Assembly (NCBI RefSeq): GCF_026342435.1
Contig: NZ_JAPEMT010000002.1
Span: 2,294,001 to 2,358,000 of the forward strand
Direction: 5' to 3'
DNA from: Streptomyces sp. NBC_00237
GTDB lineage: Bacteria; Actinomycetota; Actinomycetes; Streptomycetales; Streptomycetaceae
Length of the DNA stretch: 64,000 nt
The notes below the pieces were generated by a model, which saw only the letters and a program-made list of their open reading frames with translations, was not told the origin of the DNA and ran no database searches. Shown here piece by piece: positions 1 through 7,903 of this stretch; the stretch's first letter is position 1, and each line of letters opens with the position of its first letter. The position numbers and the translations under genes are program-made.

Positions 1-537
1 CGGCATCACCAGGACGAAGTCCTCGTCGAAGAGCGGGAGTTCGACCACCCCGGGCACACCGAGCGGCACCGCCAGCAGGAGCAGGTCCAGCCGCCCCGCC
101 GCCAGCCCCTCCACCAACGACGACGTCTGCTCCTCGTGCACCTGGAGGTCCAGGGCGGGATACGCGTCGTGGACGAGACGCAGGACCGAGGGGAGCAGGT
201 ACGGCGCCACCGTCGGGATCACCCCGAGCCGCAGCACCCCGGTGAAGGGCGCCCGTACCGCCTCCGCCTCCTCCATCAGCTCCCCGACCGCCTCCAGCAC
301 CACCCGGGCCCGCACCGCCAGCCGCTCCCCCGCCGCCGAGAGCAGCACCTTGCGGGTCGTACGCTCGACGAGCTGGACGTCCAGGACCTCCTCCAGCGCG
401 GAGACCGCCCCGGACAGCGCGGGCTGGCTCATCCCGAGCGCGCCCGCCGCGTCGCGGAAGTGCAGGTGCTCGGCCACCGCCACGAAGGCCCGCAGCTGGG
501 CCAGAGAGGGCTGCTTGCCCCTATTTACTACGGCCAC
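1..537 (-). CDS. oxyR: LysR-family peroxide-responsive regulator OxyR (3' end cut by window)
   Basis: LysR-type transcriptional regulator, missing its C-terminus at the window edge (179 codons visible). The start is GTG at 537, preceded by GGAGG at good spacing; the protein opens VAVVNRGKQPSLAQLRAF. The winged-helix region (FRDAAGALGMSQPALSGAV, then LEEVLDVQLVERTTRKV) is clear, followed by the beginning of the effector domain (LGVIPTVAPYLLP). The redox cysteines of OxyR would lie in the missing part, so identity rests on the LysR fold plus divergent placement from ahpC-ahpD, the classical actinobacterial OxyR regulon. It is expected to sense hydrogen peroxide and to activate ahpCD while controlling its own gene. 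Confidence 0.9.
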   Translation of the reverse strand, partial: MAVVNRGKQPSLAQLRAFVAVAEHLHFRDAAGALGMSQPALSGAVSALEEVLDVQLVERTTRKVLLSAAGERLAVRARVVLEAVGELMEEAEAVRAPFTGVLRLGVIPTVAPYLLPSVLRLVHDAYPALDLQVHEEQTSSLVEGLAAGRLDLLLLAVPLGVPGVVELPLFDEDFVLVMP

Positions 538-672
538 TGATAGCCACCTCCGATCGGTACGAGCAAGTCTAGCTATTTCCGCTATCAATGCCTCTTGTGT
601 CACTGTGGGGATCCGTCCACCCCCACAGGAAAACCCTGAAAAGGGACTTTCCCGATGTAGCAAGGAGCGCGC
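538..672. promoter_or_regulatory. oxyR-ahpC divergent promoter region
   Basis: This 135-bp divergent spacer must hold both promoters and, by family precedent, the OxyR operator. It contains an A+T-rich stretch with repeated GCTAT and GATAG half-site-like words around 540-545 and 570-590 (for example CTATTTCCGCTATC). I could not fit an exact OxyR consensus, so the operator is inferred from context. Confidence 0.35.
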
Positions 673-1227
673 GTGCTCACTGTTGGTGACCAGTTCCCCA
701 CGTACGACCTCACCGCCTGTGTCTCCCTGGAGTCCGGCAAGGAGTTCGAGCAGATCAACCACAAGTCCTACGAGGGCAAGTGGCGCGTCGTCTTCGCGTG
801 GCCCAAGGACTTCACCTTCGTCTGCCCGACCGAGATCGCCGCGTTCGGCAAGCTGAACGAGGAGTTCGCGGACCGCGACGCCCAGGTCCTCGGCTTCTCC
901 GGCGACTCCGAGTTCGTGCACCACGCCTGGCGCAAGGACCACCCGGACCTGACCGACCTGCCCTTCCCGATGCTGGCCGACTCGAAGCACGAGCTCATGC
1001 GTGACCTCGGCATCGAGGGCGAGGACGGCTTCGCGCAGCGCGCCGTCTTCATCGTCGACCCGAACAACGAGATCCAGTTCACGATGGTGACCGCCGGTTC
1101 CGTGGGCCGTAACCCGAAGGAGGTCCTCCGGGTCCTCGACGCGCTCCAGACGGACGAGCTGTGCCCGTGCAACTGGACCAAGGGCGAGAACACCCTGGAC
1201 CCGGTCGCGCTGCTCTCGGGCGAGTAA
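673..1227 (+). CDS. ahpC: Alkyl hydroperoxide reductase AhpC (peroxiredoxin)
   Basis: A 184-aa 2-Cys peroxiredoxin that reduces hydrogen peroxide, organic peroxides and peroxynitrite in the cytoplasm. The peroxidatic cysteine is C51 in the motif FTFVCPTE; further cysteines C164 and C166 in ELCPCNW are resolving-cysteine candidates of the actinobacterial AhpC type. Full length for the family. The start is GTG at 673 with AAGGAG just upstream at 662-667. It is followed after 54 bp by ahpD, its dedicated reductant partner, and diverges from oxyR, so induction by oxidative stress is expected. No abnormality was seen. Confidence 0.96.
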   Translation: MLTVGDQFPTYDLTACVSLESGKEFEQINHKSYEGKWRVVFAWPKDFTFVCPTEIAAFGKLNEEFADRDAQVLGFSGDSEFVHHAWRKDHPDLTDLPFPMLADSKHELMRDLGIEGEDGFAQRAVFIVDPNNEIQFTMVTAGSVGRNPKEVLRVLDALQTDELCPCNWTKGENTLDPVALLSGE

Positions 1228-1281
1228 GAACCCCCGAAGCACCAGCCCGACCGTACGGACCACAGAACGGAACGACCTGAC

Positions 1282-1815
1282 ATGGCACTCGACGAACTGA
1301 AGTCCGCCATACCGGACTACGCCAAGGACCTGCGCCTGAACCTGGGCTCGGTCATCGGCAACAGCGACCTCCCGCAGCAGCAGCTGTGGGGCACCGTGCT
1401 GGCCTGCGCGATCGCCTCGCGCTCGCCGAAGGTGCTGCGCGAGCTGGAGCCCGAGGCGAAGGCGAACCTCTCCGCCGAGGCGTTCACGGCGGCCAAGTCC
1501 GCCGCCGCGATCATGGCGATGAACAACGTCTTCTACCGCACGCGCCACCTGCTCTCCGACCCGGAATACGGGACGATGCGCGCGGGCCTGCGGATGAACG
1601 TCATCGGCAACCCGGGTGTCGAGAAGGTCGACTTCGAGCTGTGGTCCCTCGCGGTCTCCGCGATCAACGGCTGCGGCCAGTGCCTGGACTCGCACGAGCA
1701 GGTCCTGCGCAAGGCGGACGTCTCCCGCGAGGTGATCCAGGAGGCCGTGAAGATCGCCGCGGTCATCCAGGCGGTCGGCGTCACCCTCGACTCCGAGGCC
1801 GTACTCGCGGAGTAG
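1282..1815 (+). CDS. ahpD: Alkyl hydroperoxidase AhpD
   Basis: A 177-aa carboxymuconolactone-decarboxylase-fold protein that passes electrons to AhpC (in mycobacteria from lipoamide proteins) and has weak peroxidase activity itself. The catalytic CxxCxxxH signature appears as CGQCLDSHE in the C-terminal half, within INGCGQCLDSHEQVL. The N-terminal half carries the expected helical duplication. ATG start at 1282 follows AACGGAACGACCTGAC. Second gene of the ahpCD operon; a perfect 20-bp terminator hairpin lies just after the stop. Confidence 0.96.
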   Translation: MALDELKSAIPDYAKDLRLNLGSVIGNSDLPQQQLWGTVLACAIASRSPKVLRELEPEAKANLSAEAFTAAKSAAAIMAMNNVFYRTRHLLSDPEYGTMRAGLRMNVIGNPGVEKVDFELWSLAVSAINGCGQCLDSHEQVLRKADVSREVIQEAVKIAAVIQAVGVTLDSEAVLAE

Positions 1816-1830
1816 TCGCAGCGGTACGTA

Positions 1831-1875
1831 CGTGAAGGGGCCCGTCGGCACGCGATGCCGACGGGCCCCTTCACG
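1831..1875. terminator. Strong hairpin terminator after ahpCD
   Basis: A perfect 20-bp inverted repeat (arms 1831-1850 and 1856-1875) around a 5-nt loop CGCGA. It sits between the convergent ahpD and the minus-strand gene ending at 1898, so it can serve both. There is no T-tract, as is usual in Streptomyces. Confidence 0.85.
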
Positions 1876-1897
1876 CGTGGCGGTTCGCGCGTACCGG

Positions 1898-2659
1898 CTA
1901 CTTCTTGAGCACCGCCATCAGCTCCCGCATGTCGCTCTCCATCAGCTTCGGCACCCCCGTGTAGTCCGGCTTGAGGTCCTTCGGGTCCACCGGGTCCGTG
2001 ACGTTGCCGTTGAGGTCGACGTTCCCGGTGACCGACAGCGTGAGGACCACGCCCCCGTCCTGGACCACCAGGCGCAGGTCCGCCTCCAGGTAGCCGTGCT
2101 CCGGGGCCCGCACGAAGAAGGCCCGGTCGCCCAGCCCGGCCACCGGGGACACCACGGGATCGTCGGCGCCGTACCGGCCCGAGGTGAGCCGGGCCCCCAG
2201 CTCAGGTCCCGGATCGGTCTTGAGGTGTTCCTCGACCAGCAGCTCGGCCGTGTACGTCGTCACCCTGCCCGACGTGCGCGCCCCGGTCGACTTCAGGCCC
2301 ATGTGGCACTCGGTCCTGCGGAAGGCCGGGTCGTCGGACCGGTCGGAGGCGTCCGTGGGCCGGTCCCTCTCCCCCAGCTTCCTGCTGATCGCGCTCAGCG
2401 GCACCTTGTCGCACGCCTCCGCCGTGATCCGGTATCCGCGCTGGTCCGGGCCCTGGTCCCGGAACGCGTACAGCCCGCCCGCCCACACCGCCGACGCCAC
2501 GACCGCCCCGCCCAGCGCCCACACCCACGGCAGCTTCGCCAGCGCACGCGCACGGTCGCCCGGCGAGGGCCCCTCGCGTTCGGGTCCGCCGCCCGCGTCC
2601 AGGAGTTCGGGGCGCGGGCCGCCGTCCGGTCCGCCGACGAGTTCCAGTTCGGATATCAC
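1898..2659 (-). CDS. Single-pass membrane protein of unknown function
   Basis: A 253-aa protein with an N-terminal cytoplasmic segment of about 45 residues, one transmembrane helix (WVWALGGAVVASAVWAGGLY) and a large extracytoplasmic domain with no family I recognise. The external part has a few cysteines (EACDKVP, TECHMG) that could form a disulfide, resembling DUF3558-type exported domains in general layout only. The GTG start at 2659 overlaps the TGA of the upstream AI-2E-type permease gene (GTGA), so the two are translationally coupled and may work together. It ends in LMAVLKK. Confidence 0.75.
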   Translation of the reverse strand: MISELELVGGPDGGPRPELLDAGGGPEREGPSPGDRARALAKLPWVWALGGAVVASAVWAGGLYAFRDQGPDQRGYRITAEACDKVPLSAISRKLGERDRPTDASDRSDDPAFRRTECHMGLKSTGARTSGRVTTYTAELLVEEHLKTDPGPELGARLTSGRYGADDPVVSPVAGLGDRAFFVRAPEHGYLEADLRLVVQDGGVVLTLSVTGNVDLNGNVTDPVDPKDLKPDYTGVPKLMESDMRELMAVLKK

Positions 2660-4074
2660 GCAGAGGTGCCCTTGTCGTTCGTACGGTCGCCAGGAGTACG
2701 GTCCGAAGCCGAGGACCCGGAAGAGGCCGAAGACCCGGAAGAGGCCGAGGCCGAAGCCGTGGCCCCCGGGCCCCCCGGTGCCGGAGTCGGCGCCACCTCG
2801 TGCGCCGTCGCCCCGTGCGGCTTCGGGGCGGCCTTCAGGGCGTTCTCCTGGGAGTACGCGCGCAGGTAGCCCACCGCCGTGTTGAGGACGGCCACCAGCG
2901 GCACCGCCACCACCGCACCGCCGATGCCCGCGATCAGGCCACCGGCCGCGACCGAGAGGACCACGGCGAGCGGGTGCACCCGTACCGCGCGGCCCAGGAT
3001 GAACGGCTGGAGGACGTGGCCCTCGATCTGCTGCACGGCGAGGACCACGATCAGCACCATCAGCGCGATGAACGGGCCCTGGACCACGAGCGCGACGACG
3101 ACCGCCAGCGCGCCGGAGATGACCGCGCCGACCAGCGGGATGAAGGCGAAGAGGAAGATCACGACGGCGAGCGGCACGGCCATCGGGACGTCGAGGAAGA
3201 AGAGGCCGAGCCCGATGAAGATGGCGTCGATCATGGCCACTATCACCGTGCCGCGCACATAGGCGGTCAGCGTGCGCCAGGCGCGCGGGCCCGCGCCCGC
3301 CATGCCCGGGCGGGCCGAGGCGGGGACGAGCTTGAGCGTCCACTCCCAGACCTTCTTGCCGTCGTACAGCAGGAAGAGGGTGGAGAACATCGCGAGCAGC
3401 ATCCCGGTCAGCATCTCGACGATGACCGTGACGCCCTGGAGCCCGGCGGAGGTGATCTCCTGGACGTTGGTGCCGATCGCCTCGCTGAGGTTCTTCGTGA
3501 TGTCGTTGATCTGCTGCTCGGTGACGTGGAAGGGGCTGTTGAGCAGCCAGTGGCGCAGGTCCTGGATGCCCTGCTGGACCTTCTCCGAGAGTTCCTGGGC
3601 GTTGTCCATGATCTGCCAGACCACGAACCAGCCGATCAGGCCCATGATCACGAAGCCGAGGACGGCGGTGAACGCGGTCGCGAGGCCGCGCGGCAGGCCC
3701 ATCTTGCGCAGCCGGGAGACCGTGGGCTGGAGGAGCGCGGTGATCAGCAGCGAGCCCATGAACGCGAAGGCGACGAGCTGCACCTGCACGATGATCTGCC
3801 CGAGGACCCAGATGACGGCGGCCAGGACGAGCAGCCGCCAGGAGGCTTCGGCGGCGACCCGCAGTCCCCACGGCACGGCGGCGGCGGGTTCGGGTTTGGC
3901 GGCCACGGCGGGCGCGTAGTCCGGGGGCGGGGGAACGTGATCGGGCACGTCGGTCTCCGGAACGGCCACGGCGTCCGGATCGGCCTGCGCCTGGGCGCGT
4001 CGCTCCTCCAGGCGCTCTCCCACATGGGTCAGCCGGGCTCCCAGCCCGTTGAACCATCCTGAAGTCTTCGACAT
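2656..4074 (-). CDS. AI-2E family transporter (PF01594 permease)
   Basis: A 472-aa polytopic inner-membrane protein of the AI-2E/TqsA/YdiK family. After a charged, proline-rich N-terminal tail of about 75 residues there are hydrophobic helices (for example LLVLAAVIWVLGQIIVQV), a soluble middle segment (LRHWLLNSPFHVTEQQIND) and C-terminal helices including the conserved QQIEGHVLQPFILGRAV motif. The ATG at 4074 was chosen because GGAAG precedes it closely; the frame is open to 4149 but without a better site. Despite the family name the substrate is unknown in actinomycetes. It is coupled to the downstream membrane protein by a GTGA overlap. Confidence 0.9.
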   Translation of the reverse strand: MSKTSGWFNGLGARLTHVGERLEERRAQAQADPDAVAVPETDVPDHVPPPPDYAPAVAAKPEPAAAVPWGLRVAAEASWRLLVLAAVIWVLGQIIVQVQLVAFAFMGSLLITALLQPTVSRLRKMGLPRGLATAFTAVLGFVIMGLIGWFVVWQIMDNAQELSEKVQQGIQDLRHWLLNSPFHVTEQQINDITKNLSEAIGTNVQEITSAGLQGVTVIVEMLTGMLLAMFSTLFLLYDGKKVWEWTLKLVPASARPGMAGAGPRAWRTLTAYVRGTVIVAMIDAIFIGLGLFFLDVPMAVPLAVVIFLFAFIPLVGAVISGALAVVVALVVQGPFIALMVLIVVLAVQQIEGHVLQPFILGRAVRVHPLAVVLSVAAGGLIAGIGGAVVAVPLVAVLNTAVGYLRAYSQENALKAAPKPHGATAHEVAPTPAPGGPGATASASASSGSSASSGSSASDRTPGDRTNDKGTSA

Positions 4075-4139
4075 GTTGCTTCCTCTTCCCCCCACGACTC
4101 CCCCCGGAGTGCACGGACGACCCGACCGTACACGGGCGA

Positions 4140-4168
4140 AGCCCCCCACCGTAGGACGGTGGGGGGCT
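4140..4168. terminator. Hairpin terminator after the transglycosylase gene
   Basis: A 13-bp perfect stem (4140-4152 with 4156-4168) and a 3-nt loop lies downstream of the minus-strand gene that ends at 4216, and upstream of the AI-2E-type permease start. It probably insulates the two. Confidence 0.8.
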
Positions 4169-4215
4169 CTGCGAAGTTCAGTGCCCGCGGCGACGAATAC
4201 CCGGGTTGGCTGCTC

Positions 4216-4944
4216 TTAGTAGTAGTTGTTGTTCTGCCAGAACGCCCACGCCTCGCAGGGGCTGCCGTAGCGGACGTTCATGTAGTTCAGGCCCCACTTG
4301 ATCTGCGTGGCGGGGTTGGTGCGCCAGTCGGGGGCGACCGAGGCCATCTTGGAGCCGGGGTTCGACTGGACCAGGCCGTAGGCGGCCGAGGTCGGGTTCT
4401 GCGCCTGGTAGTTCCAGGTCGACTCGTGGTTCACGATGTTGCTGAAGCACTGGAACTGGCCGGCCGGAACGATCTGGCGGGCGATCGCCTTGACGTCGGA
4501 GACCGAGTACGAGGACTTCTGCTCGAAGGAGGCTTCGCCCGCGTCGCGGGAGGAGGACCGGCTCGCGATCTCCTCGACCTGCTCGCGCTCCTTGGCCTCC
4601 TTCTCGGCCTTCTCCTTGGCTGCCTTCGCCTCGTCGGCCTTTTCCTTCTTGGCCTTGGCGTCAGAGGCGGCCTTGAGACGGGCGGACTGCTCTGCCTGCG
4701 TCTTGGCGGCCTCGTCGGCGGCCGCGGCCTGCACGTCGGCCTGCTGCGTCACGGCGGCGGAGGCCACCTGCGCCTGCTGACCGACGGGGATGTCCGCGAG
4801 GAGAGTCGTGTCGGCGGCTGCGGCCTCGAAGTTGTTGTCGCCCGACGACACGGGGTCGCCCGATGCGACGCCCACGACGGCGCCGACTGTGGTGACCGCG
4901 GTGGCGGAGGCCACTGCGAATCCCCGAACCGAAATCCGGCTCAC
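4216..4944 (-). CDS. Secreted lytic transglycosylase-like cell-wall hydrolase
   Basis: A 242-aa exported protein. It has an N-terminal signal segment (GFAVASATAVTTVGAVVGVASG), a central Ala/Lys/Glu-rich coiled-coil (about residues 75-150, KAKKEKADEAKAAKEKAEKE) and a C-terminal SLT/lysozyme-like domain. The domain shows NHESTWNYQAQNP, with the likely catalytic Glu, then SAAYGLVQSNPGS and a C-terminus WAFWQNNNYY. Such proteins cleave peptidoglycan glycan strands during growth or germination. The GTG start at 4944 has AAGGAAA upstream. The gene is monocistronic, preceded by a long inverted-repeat-rich leader and a Crp-like palindrome, and ends at a hairpin. Confidence 0.88.
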   Translation of the reverse strand: MSRISVRGFAVASATAVTTVGAVVGVASGDPVSSGDNNFEAAAADTTLLADIPVGQQAQVASAAVTQQADVQAAAADEAAKTQAEQSARLKAASDAKAKKEKADEAKAAKEKAEKEAKEREQVEEIASRSSSRDAGEASFEQKSSYSVSDVKAIARQIVPAGQFQCFSNIVNHESTWNYQAQNPTSAAYGLVQSNPGSKMASVAPDWRTNPATQIKWGLNYMNVRYGSPCEAWAFWQNNNYY

Positions 4945-5152
4945 ACGGTTTCCTTCCAGCAGCGTCCGCACCGGTGACCCTGGCGGACGCAATCGCACCC
5001 CTGGCGCTGGCCTCCCTGCGTGCTGTGTCACGGGAGGCTCGGACCCGGTGGGCAACTCCCGTGGGAGTGCTCCGTGTTACTCGGGCGGCATACGGCGAAG
5101 TCTGTTGATTTGTGTGGTGTTGCACCTCTGGAGGTGCGGCTGTGCCGTATGC
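4945..5152 (-). promoter_or_regulatory. Structured 5' leader of the transglycosylase gene (riboswitch candidate)
   Basis: On the minus strand the leader is packed with inverted repeats. GCATACGGC (5088-5096) pairs with GCCGTATGC (5144-5152) around a GCACCT/AGGTGC hairpin (5122-5137); ACTCCC/GGGAGT forms a small hairpin at 5056-5069; GCCTCCC pairs with GGGAGGC between about 5009 and 5038. Streptomyces cell-wall hydrolase genes are known targets of ydaO-type c-di-AMP riboswitches, so this is a candidate; I could not match the consensus by eye. The rest of the gene-free stretch up to 5360 holds the putative promoter and Crp-like site. Confidence 0.45.
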
Positions 5153-5212
5153 GGGGCCTGACGGAAGCAAGACTCTGCCGGAAGATCAGGCTGCTTATCA
5201 ATTCTTACTTAC

Positions 5213-5228
5213 GTGTGAAAGGTCACAC
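5213..5228. promoter_or_regulatory. Crp-like binding palindrome
   Basis: GTGTGAAAGGTCACAC is a perfect 6+6 bp inverted repeat and fits the Streptomyces Crp motif GTG(N)6GNCAC read on the plus strand. It lies about 270 bp upstream of the transglycosylase start, just beyond the structured leader, where its promoter should be. Crp control of cell-wall hydrolases is known in Streptomyces; binding here is inferred. Confidence 0.5.
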
Positions 5229-5360
5229 CGGTTTCGGAGCAGCGGTTTCGTGGAACCCCGGGCGCGACGAAGCGCCGCCCGACTAAGATCACCCGCTTCT
5301 CGCGGACCCGGCCGGACGGCGCCAACTGCCGTGCTCATGCGTGCACTTGGGACAAGCGGT

Positions 5361-6683
5361 TCAGATCTGGCCGTCCTCCAGCATTTCGGTCACCAGCGCG
5401 GCGATCTGCGAGCGCTCGGAGCGGGTGAGCGTGACGTGCGCGAAGAGCGGATGCCCCTTCAGCTTCTCGACGACGGCGACGACTCCGTCGTACCGGCCGA
5501 CCCTGAGGTTGTCGCGCTGCGCGACGTCGTGGGTGAGGACGACGCGCGAATTCGCCCCGATCCGGGACAGAACCGTCAGCAGGACGTTCCGTTCCAGGGA
5601 CTGGGCCTCGTCGACGATCACGAACGCGTCGTGCAGCGAGCGCCCCCGGATGTGCGTGAGCGGCAGGACCTCCAGCATCCCGCGCCCGAGCACCTCCTCG
5701 ATGACCTCCTTGCCCGCGACCGCGGAGAGGGTGTCGAAGACGGCCTGCGCCCAGGGCGACATCTTCTCGGACTCGGAGCCGGGAAGGTATCCCAGCTCCT
5801 GCCCGCCGACCGCGTACAGCGGCCGGAAGACCATCACCTTCTTGTGCTCCTGCCGCTCCAGTACGGCTTCCAGGCCCGCGCAGAGGGCCAGCGCGGACTT
5901 GCCGGTGCCCGCCCGGCCGCCGAGCGAGACGATGCCGACCTCGGGGTCGAGGAGCAGATCGAGCGCGATCCGCTGCTCGGCGCTCCGGCCGTGGATGCCG
6001 AACGCGCCCCGGTCGCCGCGTACGAGACGGACGTTGCCTTCGGCGGTGACCCGGCCGAGCGCCTTGCCGCGCTCGGACTGGAGGACCAGTCCGGTGTGCA
6101 CGGGGAGGTCGGCGGCCTCGGGCACGTACACCCGCTCCTCGCTGAAGAGCAGGTCGACCTGATCGGCCTCCAGGGTCAGTTCGGACATTCCGGTCCAGCC
6201 GGAGTCGGTGATGGCGAGTTCGGCGCGGTACTCCTCCGCGAGGAGGCCGACCGACGACGCCTTGATGCGCAGCGGCAGGTCCTTGGAGACGACCGTGACG
6301 TCGTACCCCTCGGCCTGGAGATTGCGTGCGACGGCGAGAATCCGTGAGTCGTTGTCCCCCAACCGGTAACCGGCGGGCAGGACGCCGGGATCGGAATGGT
6401 TGAGTTCGACGCGCACCGTCCCGCCGAGGTCCCCGATCGGGATGGGGGCATCGAGGCGGCCGTACCGGATGCGGTAGTCGTCCAGCAGGCGCAGGGCCTG
6501 CCGGGCGAAGTAACCGAGTTCCGGATGGTGCCGCTTGGCCTCCAGTTCGGTGATGACCACGATCGGCAGCACGACTTCGTGCTCCTCGAAGCGGGTCATC
6601 GAGCTGGGGTCGGCCAGCAGGACGCTGGTGTCGAGAACGTAGGTGCGCCTGTCGGGAAGGCGGCGCTTAGAGCTGTTCACCAC
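5361..6683 (-). CDS. PIN-PhoH fusion ATPase (PhoH2-type)
   Basis: A 440-aa protein with an N-terminal PIN ribonuclease domain (YVLDTSVLLADPSSM; conserved Asp residues) and a C-terminal PhoH ATPase/helicase domain. Walker A is GGRAGTGKSALAL and Walker B is FVIVDEAQSLERN. The family (PhoH2, YlaK-like) couples RNA unwinding and cleavage. I chose GTG at 6683 (reading MVNSSKRRLPDRRTYV); the adjacent GTG at 6680 and much longer upstream openings are less likely. It stands alone, upstream of no co-directional partner within 500 bp. Confidence 0.93.
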   Translation of the reverse strand: MVNSSKRRLPDRRTYVLDTSVLLADPSSMTRFEEHEVVLPIVVITELEAKRHHPELGYFARQALRLLDDYRIRYGRLDAPIPIGDLGGTVRVELNHSDPGVLPAGYRLGDNDSRILAVARNLQAEGYDVTVVSKDLPLRIKASSVGLLAEEYRAELAITDSGWTGMSELTLEADQVDLLFSEERVYVPEAADLPVHTGLVLQSERGKALGRVTAEGNVRLVRGDRGAFGIHGRSAEQRIALDLLLDPEVGIVSLGGRAGTGKSALALCAGLEAVLERQEHKKVMVFRPLYAVGGQELGYLPGSESEKMSPWAQAVFDTLSAVAGKEVIEEVLGRGMLEVLPLTHIRGRSLHDAFVIVDEAQSLERNVLLTVLSRIGANSRVVLTHDVAQRDNLRVGRYDGVVAVVEKLKGHPLFAHVTLTRSERSQIAALVTEMLEDGQI

Positions 6684-7002
6684 GGAAGGACGTACCCCCT
6701 CGTACTGAGGTTGGGGTGCGACGACGTCGCGGGCGGAGGGACCGGACTCGGCCGATGCACGCACGAGACGAGTGCGCGGGCCGAGAACCGGCCCTCCACG
6801 TCGCCTGCGCTGTGAGGTGCGCGAGCGTCCTGGTGCAAAGGGCCTCCCGGGCGGGCGACATCCAGTCGCCCACTTCAGATTCGGCGTCCGTGGACCGGAC
6901 GTCGACCTGGAAGGGGTATTCCCTCGAACACGCGCCGCCATACCTGGTCATGGCCAGGACAGATGACGCGTATGCGGTACGTCAGGGGGGTACGGGGTGC
7001 GG
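6684..7002. other. Intergenic stretch between phoH-like gene and prenyltransferase gene
   Basis: About 320 bp without a credible gene. It should carry the promoter of the PIN-PhoH gene, which reads to the left. I recognise no operator, repeat or RNA in it. Confidence 0.5.
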
Positions 7003-7764
7003 TCAGGAACCGTAACGCCGGTGCCTGGCCGCGTAGTCACGCAGGGCGCGCAGGAAGTCGACCTTGCGGAAGGCGGGCCAGAACACTTCGCAGAAGTAGT
7101 ACTCCGAGTGGGCGCTCTGCCACAGCATGAATCCGGACAACCGCTGCTCACCGCTGGTGCGGATGACGAGATCCGGGTCGGGCTGGCCGCGCGTGTACAG
7201 GTGTTCCGAGATGTGTTCGACGTCGACGATCTCCGCGAGCTCCTCGAAGGAGGTGCCCTTCTCGGCGTGTTCGAGGAGCAGCGAGCGGACCGCGTCGGCG
7301 ATCTCCTGGCGTCCGCCGTAGCCGACGGCGACGTTGACCAGTATTCCCTTGTTGCCCGCCGTCGACTGCTCGGCCTCCTTCAGTACACCCTGCGTACGGG
7401 CGGGGAGGATGTCCATCGTGCCGACGTGGTGGACGCGCCAGCGCCCGTCGGCGGCGAGGTCGCGCACGGCGCCCTCGATGATGGAGAGCAGCGGGGTCAG
7501 CTCGGCCTCGGCGCGGTCCAGGTTCTCGGTGGAGAGCATCCAGAGCGTCACGACCTCGACGTCGGTCTCCGCGCACCAGCCGAGGAGTTCCTGGATCTTC
7601 GTCGCACCGGCCTTGTGACCCTGCTCGGTGGTACCGCCCGCCGCCTTCGCCCAGCGTCTGTTGCCGTCGAGGATGACGCCGATGTGCTTCGGCACCTGGG
7701 CGTGGTCGAGGCGGCCTTCCACCCGGCGTGCGTAGAGCCGATACACCAGGTCGCGCAGGTTCAC
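7003..7764 (-). CDS. uppS: Isoprenyl transferase (cis-prenyltransferase, UppS family)
   Basis: A 253-aa Z-type prenyl diphosphate synthase. The pyrophosphate-binding signature HIGVILDGNRRWAK near residue 30 gives the catalytic Asp, and the family motifs TLWMLSTENLDR, VAVGYGGRQEI and DLVIRTSGEQRLSGFMLWQ follow in order. Such enzymes elongate FPP with IPP to long cis-polyprenyl diphosphates, typically undecaprenyl-PP for peptidoglycan synthesis. Streptomyces genomes usually have more than one family member, so product chain length is uncertain. GTG start at 7764 with GAGGGTGGAA upstream. Confidence 0.93.
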   Translation of the reverse strand: MNLRDLVYRLYARRVEGRLDHAQVPKHIGVILDGNRRWAKAAGGTTEQGHKAGATKIQELLGWCAETDVEVVTLWMLSTENLDRAEAELTPLLSIIEGAVRDLAADGRWRVHHVGTMDILPARTQGVLKEAEQSTAGNKGILVNVAVGYGGRQEIADAVRSLLLEHAEKGTSFEELAEIVDVEHISEHLYTRGQPDPDLVIRTSGEQRLSGFMLWQSAHSEYYFCEVFWPAFRKVDFLRALRDYAARHRRYGS

Positions 7765-7903
7765 AGCGGTTCCACCCTCTCGTGTTCCCCGGGGCCCGGA
7801 GGTCTGCGGTCTGCCGTGGCCCCGAGCGGGTCACATTACTGCGCACGGGGCACACCGGCCCAACCCGGTCTGTCACAACGGGGTCCGTGATAGGGAGATG
7901 GAC

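Noticed and set aside
1898..4114. 738-aa minus-strand frame covering the AI-2E-type permease
   Set aside because: The first two thirds are an out-of-frame shadow of the permease; only the part from GTG 2659 has protein character.
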